From Variovorax sp037204085 (GTDB lineage Bacteria; Pseudomonadota; Gammaproteobacteria; Burkholderiales; Burkholderiaceae_C), in contig NZ_JBBCBW010000007.1 of assembly GCF_037204085.1 (NCBI RefSeq), positions 203,561 to 267,560 of the forward strand: DNA of 64,000 bases. Reading direction: 5' to 3'. The notes under the pieces are model-generated. The model searched no databases and had not been told where the DNA came from. It saw only the letters and a program-made list of their open reading frames with translations. Positions 16,744 to 25,722 of the stretch are shown here, piece by piece (position 1 is the first letter of the stretch; each line of letters begins with the position of its first letter). The translations under genes and the position numbers were made by a program.

Positions 16744-18210
16744 TCAGTTCGTCTCGGCGCTCTTGAACAGCGCCGCAACCTTGCGCTTGGTCTTGATGTT
16801 GCTCGAGATGCCGCGCGCCGGCGCAGCCTTGGCGGCGGCTTCCCAGTCGGGAGCGGCTTCGCGCTCGCCCGGCTCATAGGGCTTGTCGAAGAACGGATCG
16901 CGCGGGGCGGAAGGTGCGCGATGCGGGCGTCCGCCGCCGCGGCGCGCATCGGCGCCGATGCTGCTGCGCTCGCGCGGCTGGTCGAGCACGTCGCGTGCGT
17001 CGCCGGCCTCGCCCTCTTCGCGCCAGTGACGGCGACCGTCGTTGATGCGGCCGCGCGGCTTGTCTTCTTCGAACTCGACCGGTTCGAGCTCGATCTTCTT
17101 CTTGATCAGCTTCTCGATGTCGGCCACCAGGCGCGCATCGTTGCCGCCGCTGGCAAAGCTCACGGCCAGGCCCGAGGCGCCGGCACGGCCGGTGCGGCCG
17201 ATGCGGTGCACGTAGTCTTCGGCGTTGAACGGAATGTCGAAGTTGAAGACCGCCGGCACGTCCTTGATGTCGAGGCCGCGGGCCGCAACGTCGGTACACA
17301 CCAGCAGGTCGACCTCGCCCGCCTTGAACGAGGCAAGCGCCTTCAGGCGTTCGTCCTGGCTCTTGTCGCCGTGCAGCGCCGTGGTGCGAAGACCGTCGCG
17401 CTCGAGCGAGCGTGCGAGGCGCGCGCAGCCGAGCTTGCTGTTGACGAACACGAAGGCCTGCGTGATGCCGCGCTGCTTCACGATCTGCTTGAGCGCGCGG
17501 CGCTTGTCGTCGTCGCTCACGCTGTAGAAGTGCTGCTCGACGGTCGAAGCCGTTTCGTTCGGCCGCGCCACTTCGATGGTGACGGGGTTCTGCAGGTAGC
17601 TGCTGGCCAGCCGCTTGATTTCAGGCGAGAAGGTGGCCGAGAACAGAAGCGTGGTGCGCTGCTTGGGCAGGTAGCTCAGGATGCGCTGCAGGTCGGGCAG
17701 AAAGCCGATGTCCAGCATGCGGTCGGCCTCGTCGAGCACCACGTACTCCACCTGGTTGAGCACCGCGTTCTTGGCCTCGATGTGGTCGAGCAGCCGGCCC
17801 GGCGTGGCCACCAGCACTTCGACGCCCTTTTTCAGCTCGAGCGTCTGCGGCTTCATGTCGATGCCGCCGAACACCACCGTGCTGCGCAGGTTGGTGTACT
17901 TGGCGTACAGCTTGACCTGCTGGGCCACCTGGTCGGCCAGCTCGCGCGTGGGCAGTAGCACCAGCGCACGCACCGGGTGCCGCGCAGGCGAGGTGGAGGC
18001 GTTCTCGTGCTTGAGCATGCGCTGCAGCAGCGGCAGCGAAAACGCCGCGGTCTTGCCGGTGCCGGTCTGCGCGGCCCCCATCACGTCCTGCCCCGAAAGC
18101 ACGACCGGAATGGCCTGCTCCTGGATGGGAGTCATGGTCTCGTAGCCCATTTCGGCTACGGCGCGCGCCAGCGGTTCCGCCAGCGATAGATTGGAGAAGG
18201 AGCTTGTCAT
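16744..18210 (-). CDS. rhlE: DEAD-box ATP-dependent RNA helicase
   Basis: 488 residues. All helicase motifs are visible: the Q motif MTPIQEQAIP, motif I AQTGTGKT (47-54), Ia PTRELADQ, Ib TPGRLLD, II VLDEADRML (DEAD at 160-163), III SATF (191-194), V CTDVAARGLDI and VI HRIGRTGRAG. The C-terminal 110 residues are basic and low-complexity (RGRINDGRRHW..., RRGGGRPHR), as in RhlE-type cold-shock or ribosome-assembly helicases. RhlE is the most likely identity; other DEAD-box paralogues are possible. It is convergent with the sulfur operon and transcribed alone. Confidence 0.88.
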   Translation of the reverse strand: MTSSFSNLSLAEPLARAVAEMGYETMTPIQEQAIPVVLSGQDVMGAAQTGTGKTAAFSLPLLQRMLKHENASTSPARHPVRALVLLPTRELADQVAQQVKLYAKYTNLRSTVVFGGIDMKPQTLELKKGVEVLVATPGRLLDHIEAKNAVLNQVEYVVLDEADRMLDIGFLPDLQRILSYLPKQRTTLLFSATFSPEIKRLASSYLQNPVTIEVARPNETASTVEQHFYSVSDDDKRRALKQIVKQRGITQAFVFVNSKLGCARLARSLERDGLRTTALHGDKSQDERLKALASFKAGEVDLLVCTDVAARGLDIKDVPAVFNFDIPFNAEDYVHRIGRTGRAGASGLAVSFASGGNDARLVADIEKLIKKKIELEPVEFEEDKPRGRINDGRRHWREEGEAGDARDVLDQPRERSSIGADARRGGGRPHRAPSAPRDPFFDKPYEPGEREAAPDWEAAAKAAPARGISSNIKTKRKVAALFKSAETN

Positions 18211-18283
18211 TAAGCCCTCTATTGTCGCATTGCCGCAAAAAATGGCAGTGACGGCGCCGTGACAACGTCCGCGCCGGTCGTAT

Positions 18284-18302
18284 TGCTATTTATTTCATAG
18301 CA
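18284..18302. repeat. Short AT-rich hairpin TGCTAT/ATAGCA
   Basis: A 6-bp inverted repeat with a 7-nt AT loop lies between the metallopeptidase stop and the rhlE start. A similar GCTA...TAGC element occurs at 44907-44926. AT-rich hairpins like these stand out in this G/C-rich sequence and may be a small dispersed element. Confidence 0.45.
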
Positions 18303-18341
18303 TCGAATGCAGCAACCATGCGCCCCGCGGCGCGACGAGGC

Positions 18342-19223
18342 TCAAAGCGTGCGCGCGTTGAAGGTGTCGCAAGACTTGATATCGCCGCTCTGATACCCCG
18401 CGCCGAACCAGCGTTGGCGCTGTGCGCTGGAGCCGTGGGTGAAGCTGTCGGGCACCACCGCGCGGCCCGCGGAACGCTGCAAGGCGTCGTCGCCGATCTT
18501 CTGCGCGGCGTTCATGGCCGCCTCGATGTCGCCTGGTTCGAGCCACTTCTTCGACTCTTGCGAATGGTGCGCCCAGATGCCGGCAAAGCAGTCGGCCTGC
18601 AGCTCGACCCGAACACTCAGCGCATTGTTCTGCGACTGGCTCAGGCGGCCGCGCATGCCGTCTACCTTGGCGGTCACGCCGAGTTCGTCCTGCACATGGT
18701 GGCCCACCTCGTGCGCAATGACATAGGCCTGTGCAAACTCGCCCGGCGCGCCGAGCTGGTTCTTGAGCGTGTCGTAGAAACCCAGGTCGATGTAGACCTT
18801 CTTGTCGCCCGGGCAGTAGAACGGCCCCATGGCCGATTGCCCCGTGCCGCAAGCCGTGGGCGTGGCACCGCGAAACAGCACGAGCCGGGGCGGCTGGTAG
18901 GTGCCGCCGTTCTGCCGGAAGATGTTGGTCCAGACCACCTCGGTGTTCTTGAGCACCGTCGAGACGAAGGCCGCCTCGCGGTCGCCCGATGGCAGCTTGG
19001 GCGCTGGGCCTTGTTGCTGCTGCTGTACCTGGACGGGATCGCCACCGCCGCTCAGGAGGCTGAGCACCGTGAGCGGGTTGATGCCGAAGATCCAGCCGGC
19101 AATCAGCGCGACCGCGATGGTGCCGATGCCGATGCTGCGGCCGCCGATGAAGCCGCCGCCTCCGCCGCCCCCACTGCGCCTGTCTTCGACGTTGTCCGAT
19201 TGTTCGTTGCCTTCCCATCTCAT
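18342..19223 (-). CDS. Neutral zinc metallopeptidase (YpfJ family)
   Basis: 293 residues from the ATG at 19223, which has GGAGA upstream. A hydrophilic N-terminus with a polyglycine run (about 18-25) precedes one membrane span (about 31-58). A periplasmic domain follows with the zinc motif HEVGHH (171-176) and the downstream QADCFAGIW segment that supplies a further ligand. This agrees with the YpfJ/putative neutral zinc metallopeptidase family (about 290 residues). Substrates are unknown in the family. An upstream open frame to 19553 has no relation to the domain. Confidence 0.88.
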   Translation of the reverse strand: MRWEGNEQSDNVEDRRSGGGGGGGFIGGRSIGIGTIAVALIAGWIFGINPLTVLSLLSGGGDPVQVQQQQQGPAPKLPSGDREAAFVSTVLKNTEVVWTNIFRQNGGTYQPPRLVLFRGATPTACGTGQSAMGPFYCPGDKKVYIDLGFYDTLKNQLGAPGEFAQAYVIAHEVGHHVQDELGVTAKVDGMRGRLSQSQNNALSVRVELQADCFAGIWAHHSQESKKWLEPGDIEAAMNAAQKIGDDALQRSAGRAVVPDSFTHGSSAQRQRWFGAGYQSGDIKSCDTFNARTL

Positions 19224-19372
19224 CGCAGTCTCCTTGCCGGGCCGTTGTGCCGGAGCGTCGCTGGATGGTACTTTGTCCGCACCGGTGCCTTGTAAGCAAA
19301 ACAGGCATTTGCATGCCTGTGGTGACGCCGTCGGAAGCGGAGGGACGCGAGGGGTACCCTCCGCGCGGCCTC

Positions 19373-19939
19373 TCAGGTCTTGGGAAGCGTGACGCCGCGC
19401 TGGCCCTGGTATTTGCCGCCGCGGTCCTTGTAGCTGGTTTCGCAGACCTCGTCGCTCTCGAAGAACAGCACCTGCGCGCAGCCCTCGCCCGCGTAGATCT
19501 TGGCGGGCAGCGGCGTGGTGTTGCTGAACTCGAGCGTCACGTAGCCTTCCCATTCGGGCTCGAACGGGGTCACGTTGACGATGATGCCGCAGCGTGCATA
19601 GGTGCTCTTGCCCAGGCAGATGGTGAGCACGTTGCGCGGGATGCGAAAGTACTCGACCGTGCGCGCCAGCGCAAAGCTGTTGGGCGGAATGATGCAGTAG
19701 TCGCCGTGCATGTCGACGAAGCTCTTCTCGTCGAAGTTCTTCGGGTCGACCACGGTGCTGTGGATGTTGGTGAAAACCTTGAATTCAGGCGCGCACCGGA
19801 TGTCGTAGCCGTAGCTCGAAGTGCCGTAGCTGATGATCTTGTGGCCGGCGGCCTCGCGCACCTGGCCGGGCTCGAAGGGCTCGATCATGCCGGTCTGCTC
19901 GGCCATGCGCCGGATCCATTTGTCGCTCTTGATGCTCAT
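19373..19939 (-). CDS. dcd: dCTP deaminase
   Basis: 188 residues from the ATG at 19939. Dcd deaminates dCTP to dUTP, the main route toward dTMP in Gram-negatives, as a homotrimer of the dUTPase fold. Landmarks are MSIKSDKWIRRMAEQ, SSYGYDIR, LGKSTYARCGIIVNVTPFEP (with the substrate-binding S/R residues) and YVTLEFSNTT, in which the glutamate is the catalytic residue; the C-terminal GKYQGQRGVTLP loop closes over the nucleotide. Length fits (188-193). The frame extends 17 codons upstream, but the conserved N-terminus starts here. Confidence 0.95.
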   Translation of the reverse strand: MSIKSDKWIRRMAEQTGMIEPFEPGQVREAAGHKIISYGTSSYGYDIRCAPEFKVFTNIHSTVVDPKNFDEKSFVDMHGDYCIIPPNSFALARTVEYFRIPRNVLTICLGKSTYARCGIIVNVTPFEPEWEGYVTLEFSNTTPLPAKIYAGEGCAQVLFFESDEVCETSYKDRGGKYQGQRGVTLPKT

Positions 19940-20040
19940 ATGCGGTCGCTGATGCTGCTGCGGGGGGAGGAATGGCACGAATTGTGGCATGGCGACCGGC
20001 GCGCGCGGCCTGCCGACGGCAGTGGGCTATCCTGCCGGCC

Positions 20041-20448
20041 ATGCCCCAGACCCGCGATCCGCAGCCCCTTCCCTCCCGTTCGACGCCACTGGGCAAGCGC
20101 CCGTGGCGCACCGTCCAGTTGGTGCTGGGTGCCGCGCTGGTCGCCGGCGGAGTCTGGGTCGTGGGAACCCGGCTGCTGGTGATGCTCTTCCATACGCCAG
20201 GCATGCTCTACGCGGAACTCTTCATCGGCGGCGAAAGGGCGGCGGCGGCCGGCGCGCAATTCCACCAGGCGCTTGTCGAGGGCGTCGTCTCGCTGATCGC
20301 TGCGGCCTACGGGGTCGTGCTGGTCCTGTGCGGGGCCATGAACTGGCGGCTGGTGAAGGCGTCGCTCTGGTTCTGCGGCCTGGTGTCCGTGCTGGCCACA
20401 GCGGTCGCATTCGAGATCTGGCGCGGCGTGGCCGCGGCCGGCGGTTGA
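20041..20448 (+). CDS. Small inner-membrane protein of unknown function
   Basis: 135 residues with a basic, proline-rich N-terminus and three predicted membrane spans (about 28-50, 80-100 and 105-127). No motif was recognised. The ATG at 20041 is chosen because the upstream frame is not hydrophobic and overlaps the dcd promoter region. It sits alone, divergent from dcd and convergent with the guanine deaminase gene; the context does not suggest a role. Confidence 0.55.
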   Translation: MPQTRDPQPLPSRSTPLGKRPWRTVQLVLGAALVAGGVWVVGTRLLVMLFHTPGMLYAELFIGGERAAAAGAQFHQALVEGVVSLIAAAYGVVLVLCGAMNWRLVKASLWFCGLVSVLATAVAFEIWRGVAAAGG

Positions 20449-20472
20449 TTGGACTGAGGCTCGCGCCTGCGG

Positions 20473-21759
20473 CTATCCCGCCTGCGAGATCACCGTGCGC
20501 TCGACCAGCCGGTCGTCGCCCAGCACGATCATCGAGAACAGCAGTTCCTCCAGATTGTTTGCGCGGGCGGCCTTGCGCGCCATCAGAGGCGTGGCCTGAG
20601 GGTTGAGCACCACAAAGTCGGCCTCGCAGCCGGGCTGCAGGTTGCCGACCACGCCTTCGAGCCCCAGCGCACGCGCCGCGCCGCCGGTATGGCGCCACCA
20701 CAGCTGCGAAGGCGCGATGCTCAGGCCGGCCTTGGTCTGGCCCTCGCGGCCCACGTAGTAGGCCGCCATCATGGTGTGGAAGGGGCTGAAGCTGGTGCCG
20801 CCGCCCACGTCGCTGGCCAGCCCATACGGGTAGCCGACGCGGTCGGCCGCGCCGAAATCGAAGAAGCCGCTGCCTAGGAACAGGTTGCTGGTGGGGCTTA
20901 CCGCGGCGGCCGTTCGGGTGTCGCGCAGCAGCTCGCGGTCGGTGTCGTCCAGGTAGATGCAGTGCGCATACACGGCGCGTTCGCGCATCAGCCCGAAGCC
21001 GGCATACACATCGAGGTACGAACGCGCCTGCGGATACAGCTCGCGCACCCACGCCACCTCGTCGCGGTTTTCGGCCACGTGCGACTGGATCCATGTGTCC
21101 GCATACTTGGCGGCCAGTTCGCCGGCGCCGCGCATCTGCGCGTCGGTGCTCGCGGGTGCAAAGCGGGGGGTAATGGCGTAGCCCAGGCGGCCGTTGTTGT
21201 GCCACTTGCGGATCAGCGCTTCCGAGTCGATAAGGCTCTGCTCGGTCTCGTCGCGCACGCCGTCCGGCGAATGCCGGTCCTGCAGCACCTTGCCGCTGAT
21301 CATGCGCAGGCCCCGGCGCTGGGCGCCTTCGAAGAAAGCATCGACCGACGCCACATGCGACGTGGCAAAGGTCAGCGCCGTGGTGACGCCGTTGCGCAGC
21401 AGCTCGTCGAAGAACACGTCGGCCACTTCGTTCGAATGCGACGGGTCGATGAACTTGGCTTCCGCGGGAAAGGTGTAGTTCTCCAGCCAGGGCAGAAGCC
21501 CCGGCGAGGGCGAACCGATGATGTCCGTCTGCGGAAAATGGATGTGCATGTCCACGAAGCCCGGCGCGAGGATGCGGCCCGGCAGGTGGGTCAGCTCGGC
21601 ATCGGGGTGGCGCGGCGACACGGCGGCGTGGCTGCCCACGTCGAGCACGCGCTGGCGGCCGGCACTGTCGGGGGCGACGACCAGCAGGCCGTCTTCATCG
21701 AAAACGGGCAGGCCGGCGTCGTCGAATCGCAGGAGGGAGGCGCGGTAGGCTTTTTTCAT
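20473..21759 (-). CDS. guaD: Guanine deaminase
   Basis: 428 residues from the ATG at 21759. Amidohydrolase superfamily: the metal motif HIHFPQTD (72-79), SHVAENRDEV with a zinc histidine, YAHCIYLDDTD, and GLASDVGGGTSFSPF carrying the metal aspartate. The N- and C-terminal strands form the small beta-sandwich (LPGRILAPGFVDMH). The enzyme converts guanine to xanthine plus ammonia, feeding the xanthine dehydrogenase encoded at 47.5-51.6 kb. It is separated from that module by about 19 kb, with the adenosine deaminase in between, so the purine route is dispersed across the window. Confidence 0.92.
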   Translation of the reverse strand: MKKAYRASLLRFDDAGLPVFDEDGLLVVAPDSAGRQRVLDVGSHAAVSPRHPDAELTHLPGRILAPGFVDMHIHFPQTDIIGSPSPGLLPWLENYTFPAEAKFIDPSHSNEVADVFFDELLRNGVTTALTFATSHVASVDAFFEGAQRRGLRMISGKVLQDRHSPDGVRDETEQSLIDSEALIRKWHNNGRLGYAITPRFAPASTDAQMRGAGELAAKYADTWIQSHVAENRDEVAWVRELYPQARSYLDVYAGFGLMRERAVYAHCIYLDDTDRELLRDTRTAAAVSPTSNLFLGSGFFDFGAADRVGYPYGLASDVGGGTSFSPFHTMMAAYYVGREGQTKAGLSIAPSQLWWRHTGGAARALGLEGVVGNLQPGCEADFVVLNPQATPLMARKAARANNLEELLFSMIVLGDDRLVERTVISQAG

Positions 21760-21892
21760 CGTTGCTGCGGAGGGTAAACCAGCCCCGCAGCGCCGCAATT
21801 TCCATGCGCGTATGAGTGCTATATGCCGAACGCACTCCCCTCGGGCGTCAAGGCGAGCGCGAGCAGCGCGCCGGCCATTCGTGTACGCCCGC

Positions 21893-22498
21893 TCATTGCC
21901 ACACGCGAAACACGCGCCCCGTCAGCGGACCTTCGACGCTGCGCACATAAGCCAGCGCCACGCGCGCGGCCGGTACGGTTTCGACGCCCGGAAAGAGCGC
22001 GCCATATGCTTCCGACGATTCGGTCAGCAGCGTCGGACTGACCGCATTGATGCGCAGGCCGCGCGTCAGCTCGATGGCTGCGCCTTTCACGAAACCCTCG
22101 ACCGCCGCATTCACTGCCGCCGCATTGGCTCCGCCGCGAACCGGATCGTCGGCCGCCACGCCCGTGGTCAGCGTGATCGAGCCGCCATCTGCCAAAAGGT
22201 GCTGGCCCAGCAGCGCGAGGCGCACCTGGCCGAGCAGCTTGTCCTGCAGGCCGATGTTGAAGTCGGCCGGCCGCATTTCGGCCAGCGGCCCGAAGAACAG
22301 CCCGCCAGCCGCCGAGACGATCGCATCGACGCGCCCTACTGCGGCATACAGCGCCTCGACGCTCGCGTCGCTCGTGATGTCGACCTGCCGGTCGCCGCGC
22401 GTGCGGCCAGCACGCACCACCTCGTGCCCGCGATTGGCCAGCGCCTGTGCCACGGCACTGCCCACCGCACCCGTCGCGCCCACAACAAGAACCTTCAT
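21893..22498 (-). CDS. Atypical short-chain dehydrogenase lacking the YxxxK motif
   Basis: 201 residues with a Rossmann start GATGAVGSAVAQAL (NAD(P) binding) and SDR-like strands AIVSAAGG and SITLTTG. The helix that normally carries the catalytic Tyr-x-x-x-Lys reads NAAAVNAAVEGFVKGAA, so Tyr and Lys are replaced by Ala and Asn. A group of small SDR-like proteins shows the same loss; they may bind cofactor without classical reductase catalysis. The gene is divergent from a LysR regulator with 102 bp between starts, a typical LysR-target arrangement. Confidence 0.8.
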   Translation of the reverse strand: MKVLVVGATGAVGSAVAQALANRGHEVVRAGRTRGDRQVDITSDASVEALYAAVGRVDAIVSAAGGLFFGPLAEMRPADFNIGLQDKLLGQVRLALLGQHLLADGGSITLTTGVAADDPVRGGANAAAVNAAVEGFVKGAAIELTRGLRINAVSPTLLTESSEAYGALFPGVETVPAARVALAYVRSVEGPLTGRVFRVWQ

Positions 22499-22557
22499 GA
22501 AAACCTCGCCAAATGAATCAGGAAGGCTCCATTGTTTTGCGAATCGATAGTTTGATA

Positions 22558-22580
22558 AATTGCCATCCGGTTAGGCAATT
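22558..22580. promoter_or_regulatory. Candidate LysR-type operator
   Basis: AATTGCC (22558-22564) and GGCAATT (22574-22580) form a perfect inverted repeat around a 9-bp centre. It contains the T-N11-A pattern expected of LysR-type regulators and lies between the divergent SDR and LysR genes. Confidence 0.6.
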
Positions 22581-22600
22581 CGAAACTTTGGGTTCTTAAT

Positions 22601-23482
22601 ATGGACAAGCTGCGCGCAATGGAAGTCTTCGTCGCCACGGTGGACGCGGGCAGCTTTGCCGCAGCGGCCGAGGCGCTCGATCTCTCGGCCGTAATGGTCG
22701 GCAAGCACATCCGCGCACTTGAAGATCAGCTCGGCGCTCGCCTGCTTGAGCGCACCACGCGGCGCCACGCGCTCACGGAAATCGGCGCCGCCTACCTGGA
22801 GCGCTGCCGCGACGTGCTCGCGAGCGTGCACACGGCCGACGGCGTGGCCGAGTCGCTGCGCGCCATGCCGCAAGGCGTGCTGCGCGTGACAGCGCCCGTT
22901 GCCTATGGCGCGCACCGGCTCACACCTGTCATTGCCGAGTACATCGCGGCCTATCCGCAGGTGAAGGTGGACCTGAACCTGAACGACCGCGTGGTCGATC
23001 TGGCCGAAGAGGGATTCGACTGCGGCATCCGCTCGGGCGCCGCGGTCGATGAACGGCTCATTGCACGGCCGCTCGCATTGGCACGCATGTTCGCGGTGGC
23101 AAGCCCCGCCTGGGTTGCGCGCCACGGGCTTCCGAAGCACCCGTCCGAGCTGGAAGCTTTTCCGCTGCTGGGCTTCGCGGCGTGGGGGCCGAACCATTCA
23201 TGGCGCTTCACGCGCAACGGCCAGACGGTGCATGTGCCGGTGCGCGGCCCGCTCAGCACCAACAACGGCCAGGCGTTGCTGGCCGCGGCGATTGCGGGCG
23301 TCGGGGTGATCGTGCAGGCCGATGCATTGCTCGGCCCTGCCTTGGCCTCGGGTCAGGTGGTTCGGTTGCTGCCCAAGTGGGAGCTGCCGACGAGGCAGGT
23401 CCACATCATGCGGCTGCCCGAAGCCCGGCCCAGCGCCAAGCTTCGGACCTTCGTCGACTTTGTGGTCGAGCGGCTGGGCTAG
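22601..23482 (+). CDS. LysR-family transcriptional regulator
   Basis: 293 residues. The winged helix-turn-helix spans residues 1-60 (MDKLRAMEVFVATVDAGSFA, then a recognition helix in LSAVMVGKHIRALEDQLGARL). A substrate-binding domain of type 2 periplasmic fold follows from about 90. It belongs to the CrgA/DmlR-like subgroup judging by RTTRRHALTEIGAAYLERC. It most likely controls the divergent SDR gene through the palindrome between them. Co-inducer unknown. Confidence 0.9.
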   Translation: MDKLRAMEVFVATVDAGSFAAAAEALDLSAVMVGKHIRALEDQLGARLLERTTRRHALTEIGAAYLERCRDVLASVHTADGVAESLRAMPQGVLRVTAPVAYGAHRLTPVIAEYIAAYPQVKVDLNLNDRVVDLAEEGFDCGIRSGAAVDERLIARPLALARMFAVASPAWVARHGLPKHPSELEAFPLLGFAAWGPNHSWRFTRNGQTVHVPVRGPLSTNNGQALLAAAIAGVGVIVQADALLGPALASGQVVRLLPKWELPTRQVHIMRLPEARPSAKLRTFVDFVVERLG

Positions 23483-23492
23483 CGCGACTGGG

Positions 23493-24593
23493 CTAACGCG
23501 CGACGCGCCCCTGCACGCCTTCGGCAAGCCAGTTCATCTTCAGGATCTGCTCGTCGTTCAGCTGCGCACCTTTCGCGATGACGACACGGCCCTCGTTGTC
23601 GCGCACGTCGCCGTTCACCGCGCGAAACGGCTGCAGCTTGCCCGCGGCAATGTCCTTCTGCCGCGCCAGCACTTCTTGCTGCACGGCCTTGGGCACCTTG
23701 GTGCCGAAGTCGCCGACGCGGATCATTCCTTCCTTCACGCCGCCCCAGACATTGCCGCTCTTCCAGCTGCCGTCGAGCACCGCCTGCGCGCGCTGCGTGT
23801 AGTAGCCGCCCCACTGGTGGGTGACCGCGACGATCTGCGCATCGGGCGCAATCTTGCGCATGTCGGAGTGGTAGGCCACGGCCATCTTGCCGCGCTCCTG
23901 CGCCGCGGCCATCACCGCGGTGGAGCCGGTGTGAAAAGCGACGACGTCGGCGTTCTGGTTGAACAGCGCCATGGCCGCGTCGCGCTCCTTCGGCGGGTCG
24001 AACCACTCGTTGAGCCACACCACGACCACCTTCGCATTCGGGTTGACCGAACGCATGCCAAGCGTAAAGGCGTTGATGCCCTGCAGCACTTCGGGAATCG
24101 GAAAACCCGCCACGTAGCCCGCAACGTTCGTCTTTGTCATGCGGCCGGCCGCAATGCCTGCGAGGTAACGGCCTTCGTAGTAGCGCGCGTTGGCCGTTGC
24201 CACGTTGGGCGCGGCCTTGTAGCCGGTGACCGATTCGAACTTCACATCCGGAAAGTCGCGCGCCACCTTGAGCGTTGGCTCCATGTAGCCGAAGCTGGGC
24301 GTGAAGATCAGCCGGTTGCCCTGCTGCGCAAGGTCGCGGATCACGCGCTCGGCGTCGGCCCCTTCGGGCACGTTCTCGACGAAGGTGGTCTTGACCTTGC
24401 CGCCGAGTGCCGCATCGACGGCCTTGCGGCCCTCTTCATGCTGGCGCACCCAGCCGGCATCGGTAACCGGCGCCACGTAGACGAAGCCGATCTTCAGCGG
24501 CTCCTTGGGAGCCTGCGGTTGCGAAAAGGCGGGAGATAAAAAACAGGCGGCTGCCCACGCCAGAACGGCGCGGCCCGCGAGGTTTTTGTACAT
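23493..24593 (-). CDS. BMP-family nucleoside-binding protein, orphan
   Basis: 366 residues with an Ala-rich signal peptide ending in SQPQA and no lipobox cysteine. The family core is plain: FVYVAPVTDAGWVRQHEEGR, FVENVPEGADAERVIRDLA, YEGRYLAGIAAGRMTK and NVWGGVKEGMIRVGDFG. BMP (PnrA-like) proteins bind purine nucleosides for ABC import. It is clearly related to the BMP protein at 39865 (shared EGADAERV and PKE-x-x-AA blocks) but has no permease or ATPase beside it. It lies between two unrelated regulators, so it may share the transporter encoded at 41-45 kb. Confidence 0.87.
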   Translation of the reverse strand: MYKNLAGRAVLAWAAACFLSPAFSQPQAPKEPLKIGFVYVAPVTDAGWVRQHEEGRKAVDAALGGKVKTTFVENVPEGADAERVIRDLAQQGNRLIFTPSFGYMEPTLKVARDFPDVKFESVTGYKAAPNVATANARYYEGRYLAGIAAGRMTKTNVAGYVAGFPIPEVLQGINAFTLGMRSVNPNAKVVVVWLNEWFDPPKERDAAMALFNQNADVVAFHTGSTAVMAAAQERGKMAVAYHSDMRKIAPDAQIVAVTHQWGGYYTQRAQAVLDGSWKSGNVWGGVKEGMIRVGDFGTKVPKAVQQEVLARQKDIAAGKLQPFRAVNGDVRDNEGRVVIAKGAQLNDEQILKMNWLAEGVQGRVAR

Positions 24594-24622
24594 GGTGGTC
24601 CTCTACATGGCCCCGAAAAAGC

Positions 24623-24658
24623 AAAAACCCGCAGCCGGCCGGGACGCCCTGCTGCGGG
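24623..24658 (-). terminator. Rho-independent terminator of the lysR gene
   Basis: On the minus strand CCCGCAGC (24658-24651) pairs with GCTGCGGG (24635-24628), followed directly by a TTTTT run (24627-24623). It lies 24 bp past the stop of the LysR gene at 24682. Confidence 0.75.
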
Positions 24659-24681
24659 GTGCGGATTCTAGCGGGCGCCGT

Positions 24682-25626
24682 TCAGTGAAGCTGCGCGGGC
24701 TCCAGCTGCACATGCTGGCGCACGGCCTCCAGCAGCAGCGTGGCAAGCCGCTCCACGGGGGTCTCGGCCGCGGCCTGCGCGCGGTAGAGCATGAGCGACA
24801 TCTGCGGCAACGCCGGAAGGCCCACCGCCGTGCGATCGATGGGGCGCACATGCGCAGGCAGGCCGAAGGGCGTGCGAACCGAAAGCCCCAGGCCCGCCGA
24901 CGTGGCCGCCCACAAGGCCGCAAGGCTGGCGCTGGTGAACGCATGCCGCCACGGCGTGCCCGCGCGGTCGAGCGCGGCGGTGACGATCTCGCGCAGCGGG
25001 CACGGCGCATCGAGCAGCACCAGCGGCAGCGGCTCCCTGGTCTTGCGGGCGCCGCTGCGGCGCTCGCGCTCTTTCCACCAGGGCGCGTCGAGCGCATCGG
25101 GCGCCCGGGGGCCGATCCACTGCAGCGGCAGCCGCGCCACGCGCTCCCCGTGCGGCGTCATCTGTTCGCCGGTATCCCACACCAGCGCCAGGTCGAGCTG
25201 CCGGAGTTCGAGCCGCTCGCGCAGCTCGGCACTGCGCGCCACGCAGGCCTCGATGCGCACCTTGGGGTGCGCGCGCGAAAAGCGCCCGAGAACGGCGGGC
25301 AGCAGCGTCTCGCCGAAGTCTTCCTGCAGGCCGAGCCGCACCCAGCCCTGCAAGTCCGCCCCGCGCATGGCGGCGCCGGCTTCTTCGTTGAGTTCGAGCA
25401 TGCGATGCGCGTAGGCAAGCAGGGTTTCGCCTGCATCGGTGAGCTCCAGGCCGCGGCCGGCCTTGCGGAAAAGCGCCGTGCCGGCCTGCGCCTCTAGCTT
25501 CTTGAGCTGCGCGCTCACCGCCGACGTGGAGCGGCCCAGCCGGTCGGCCGCGCGCGCATAGCTCCCCAGTGCGATGCCGGTGGAAAAGCTGCGCAGCACG
25601 TCGAGATCGAACATCACCTGGGACAT
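24682..25626 (-). CDS. LysR-family transcriptional regulator
   Basis: 314 residues from the ATG at 25626, which has AAAGGTGA upstream. The HTH is in MFDLDVLRSFSTGIALGSYA and STSAVSAQLKKLEAQAG; the effector domain runs from about 90. The VRLGLQEDFGETLLPAVL opening places it near regulators of exporters and amino acid or sulfur genes, but no ligand can be named. It is divergent from an MFS transporter gene with 96 bp between starts. A longer open frame upstream (to 26688) is antisense to the MFS gene and is not part of the protein. Confidence 0.9.
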   Translation of the reverse strand: MSQVMFDLDVLRSFSTGIALGSYARAADRLGRSTSAVSAQLKKLEAQAGTALFRKAGRGLELTDAGETLLAYAHRMLELNEEAGAAMRGADLQGWVRLGLQEDFGETLLPAVLGRFSRAHPKVRIEACVARSAELRERLELRQLDLALVWDTGEQMTPHGERVARLPLQWIGPRAPDALDAPWWKERERRSGARKTREPLPLVLLDAPCPLREIVTAALDRAGTPWRHAFTSASLAALWAATSAGLGLSVRTPFGLPAHVRPIDRTAVGLPALPQMSLMLYRAQAAAETPVERLATLLLEAVRQHVQLEPAQLH

Positions 25627-25722
25627 GGATTCACCTTTCAGCAATCGTCCTGTTTTTTTGAACGGTTGCATCATTATTTTCTGATTTTCAAAACCTTTGC
25701 AACGGCGGAAACTGCACCGCAA

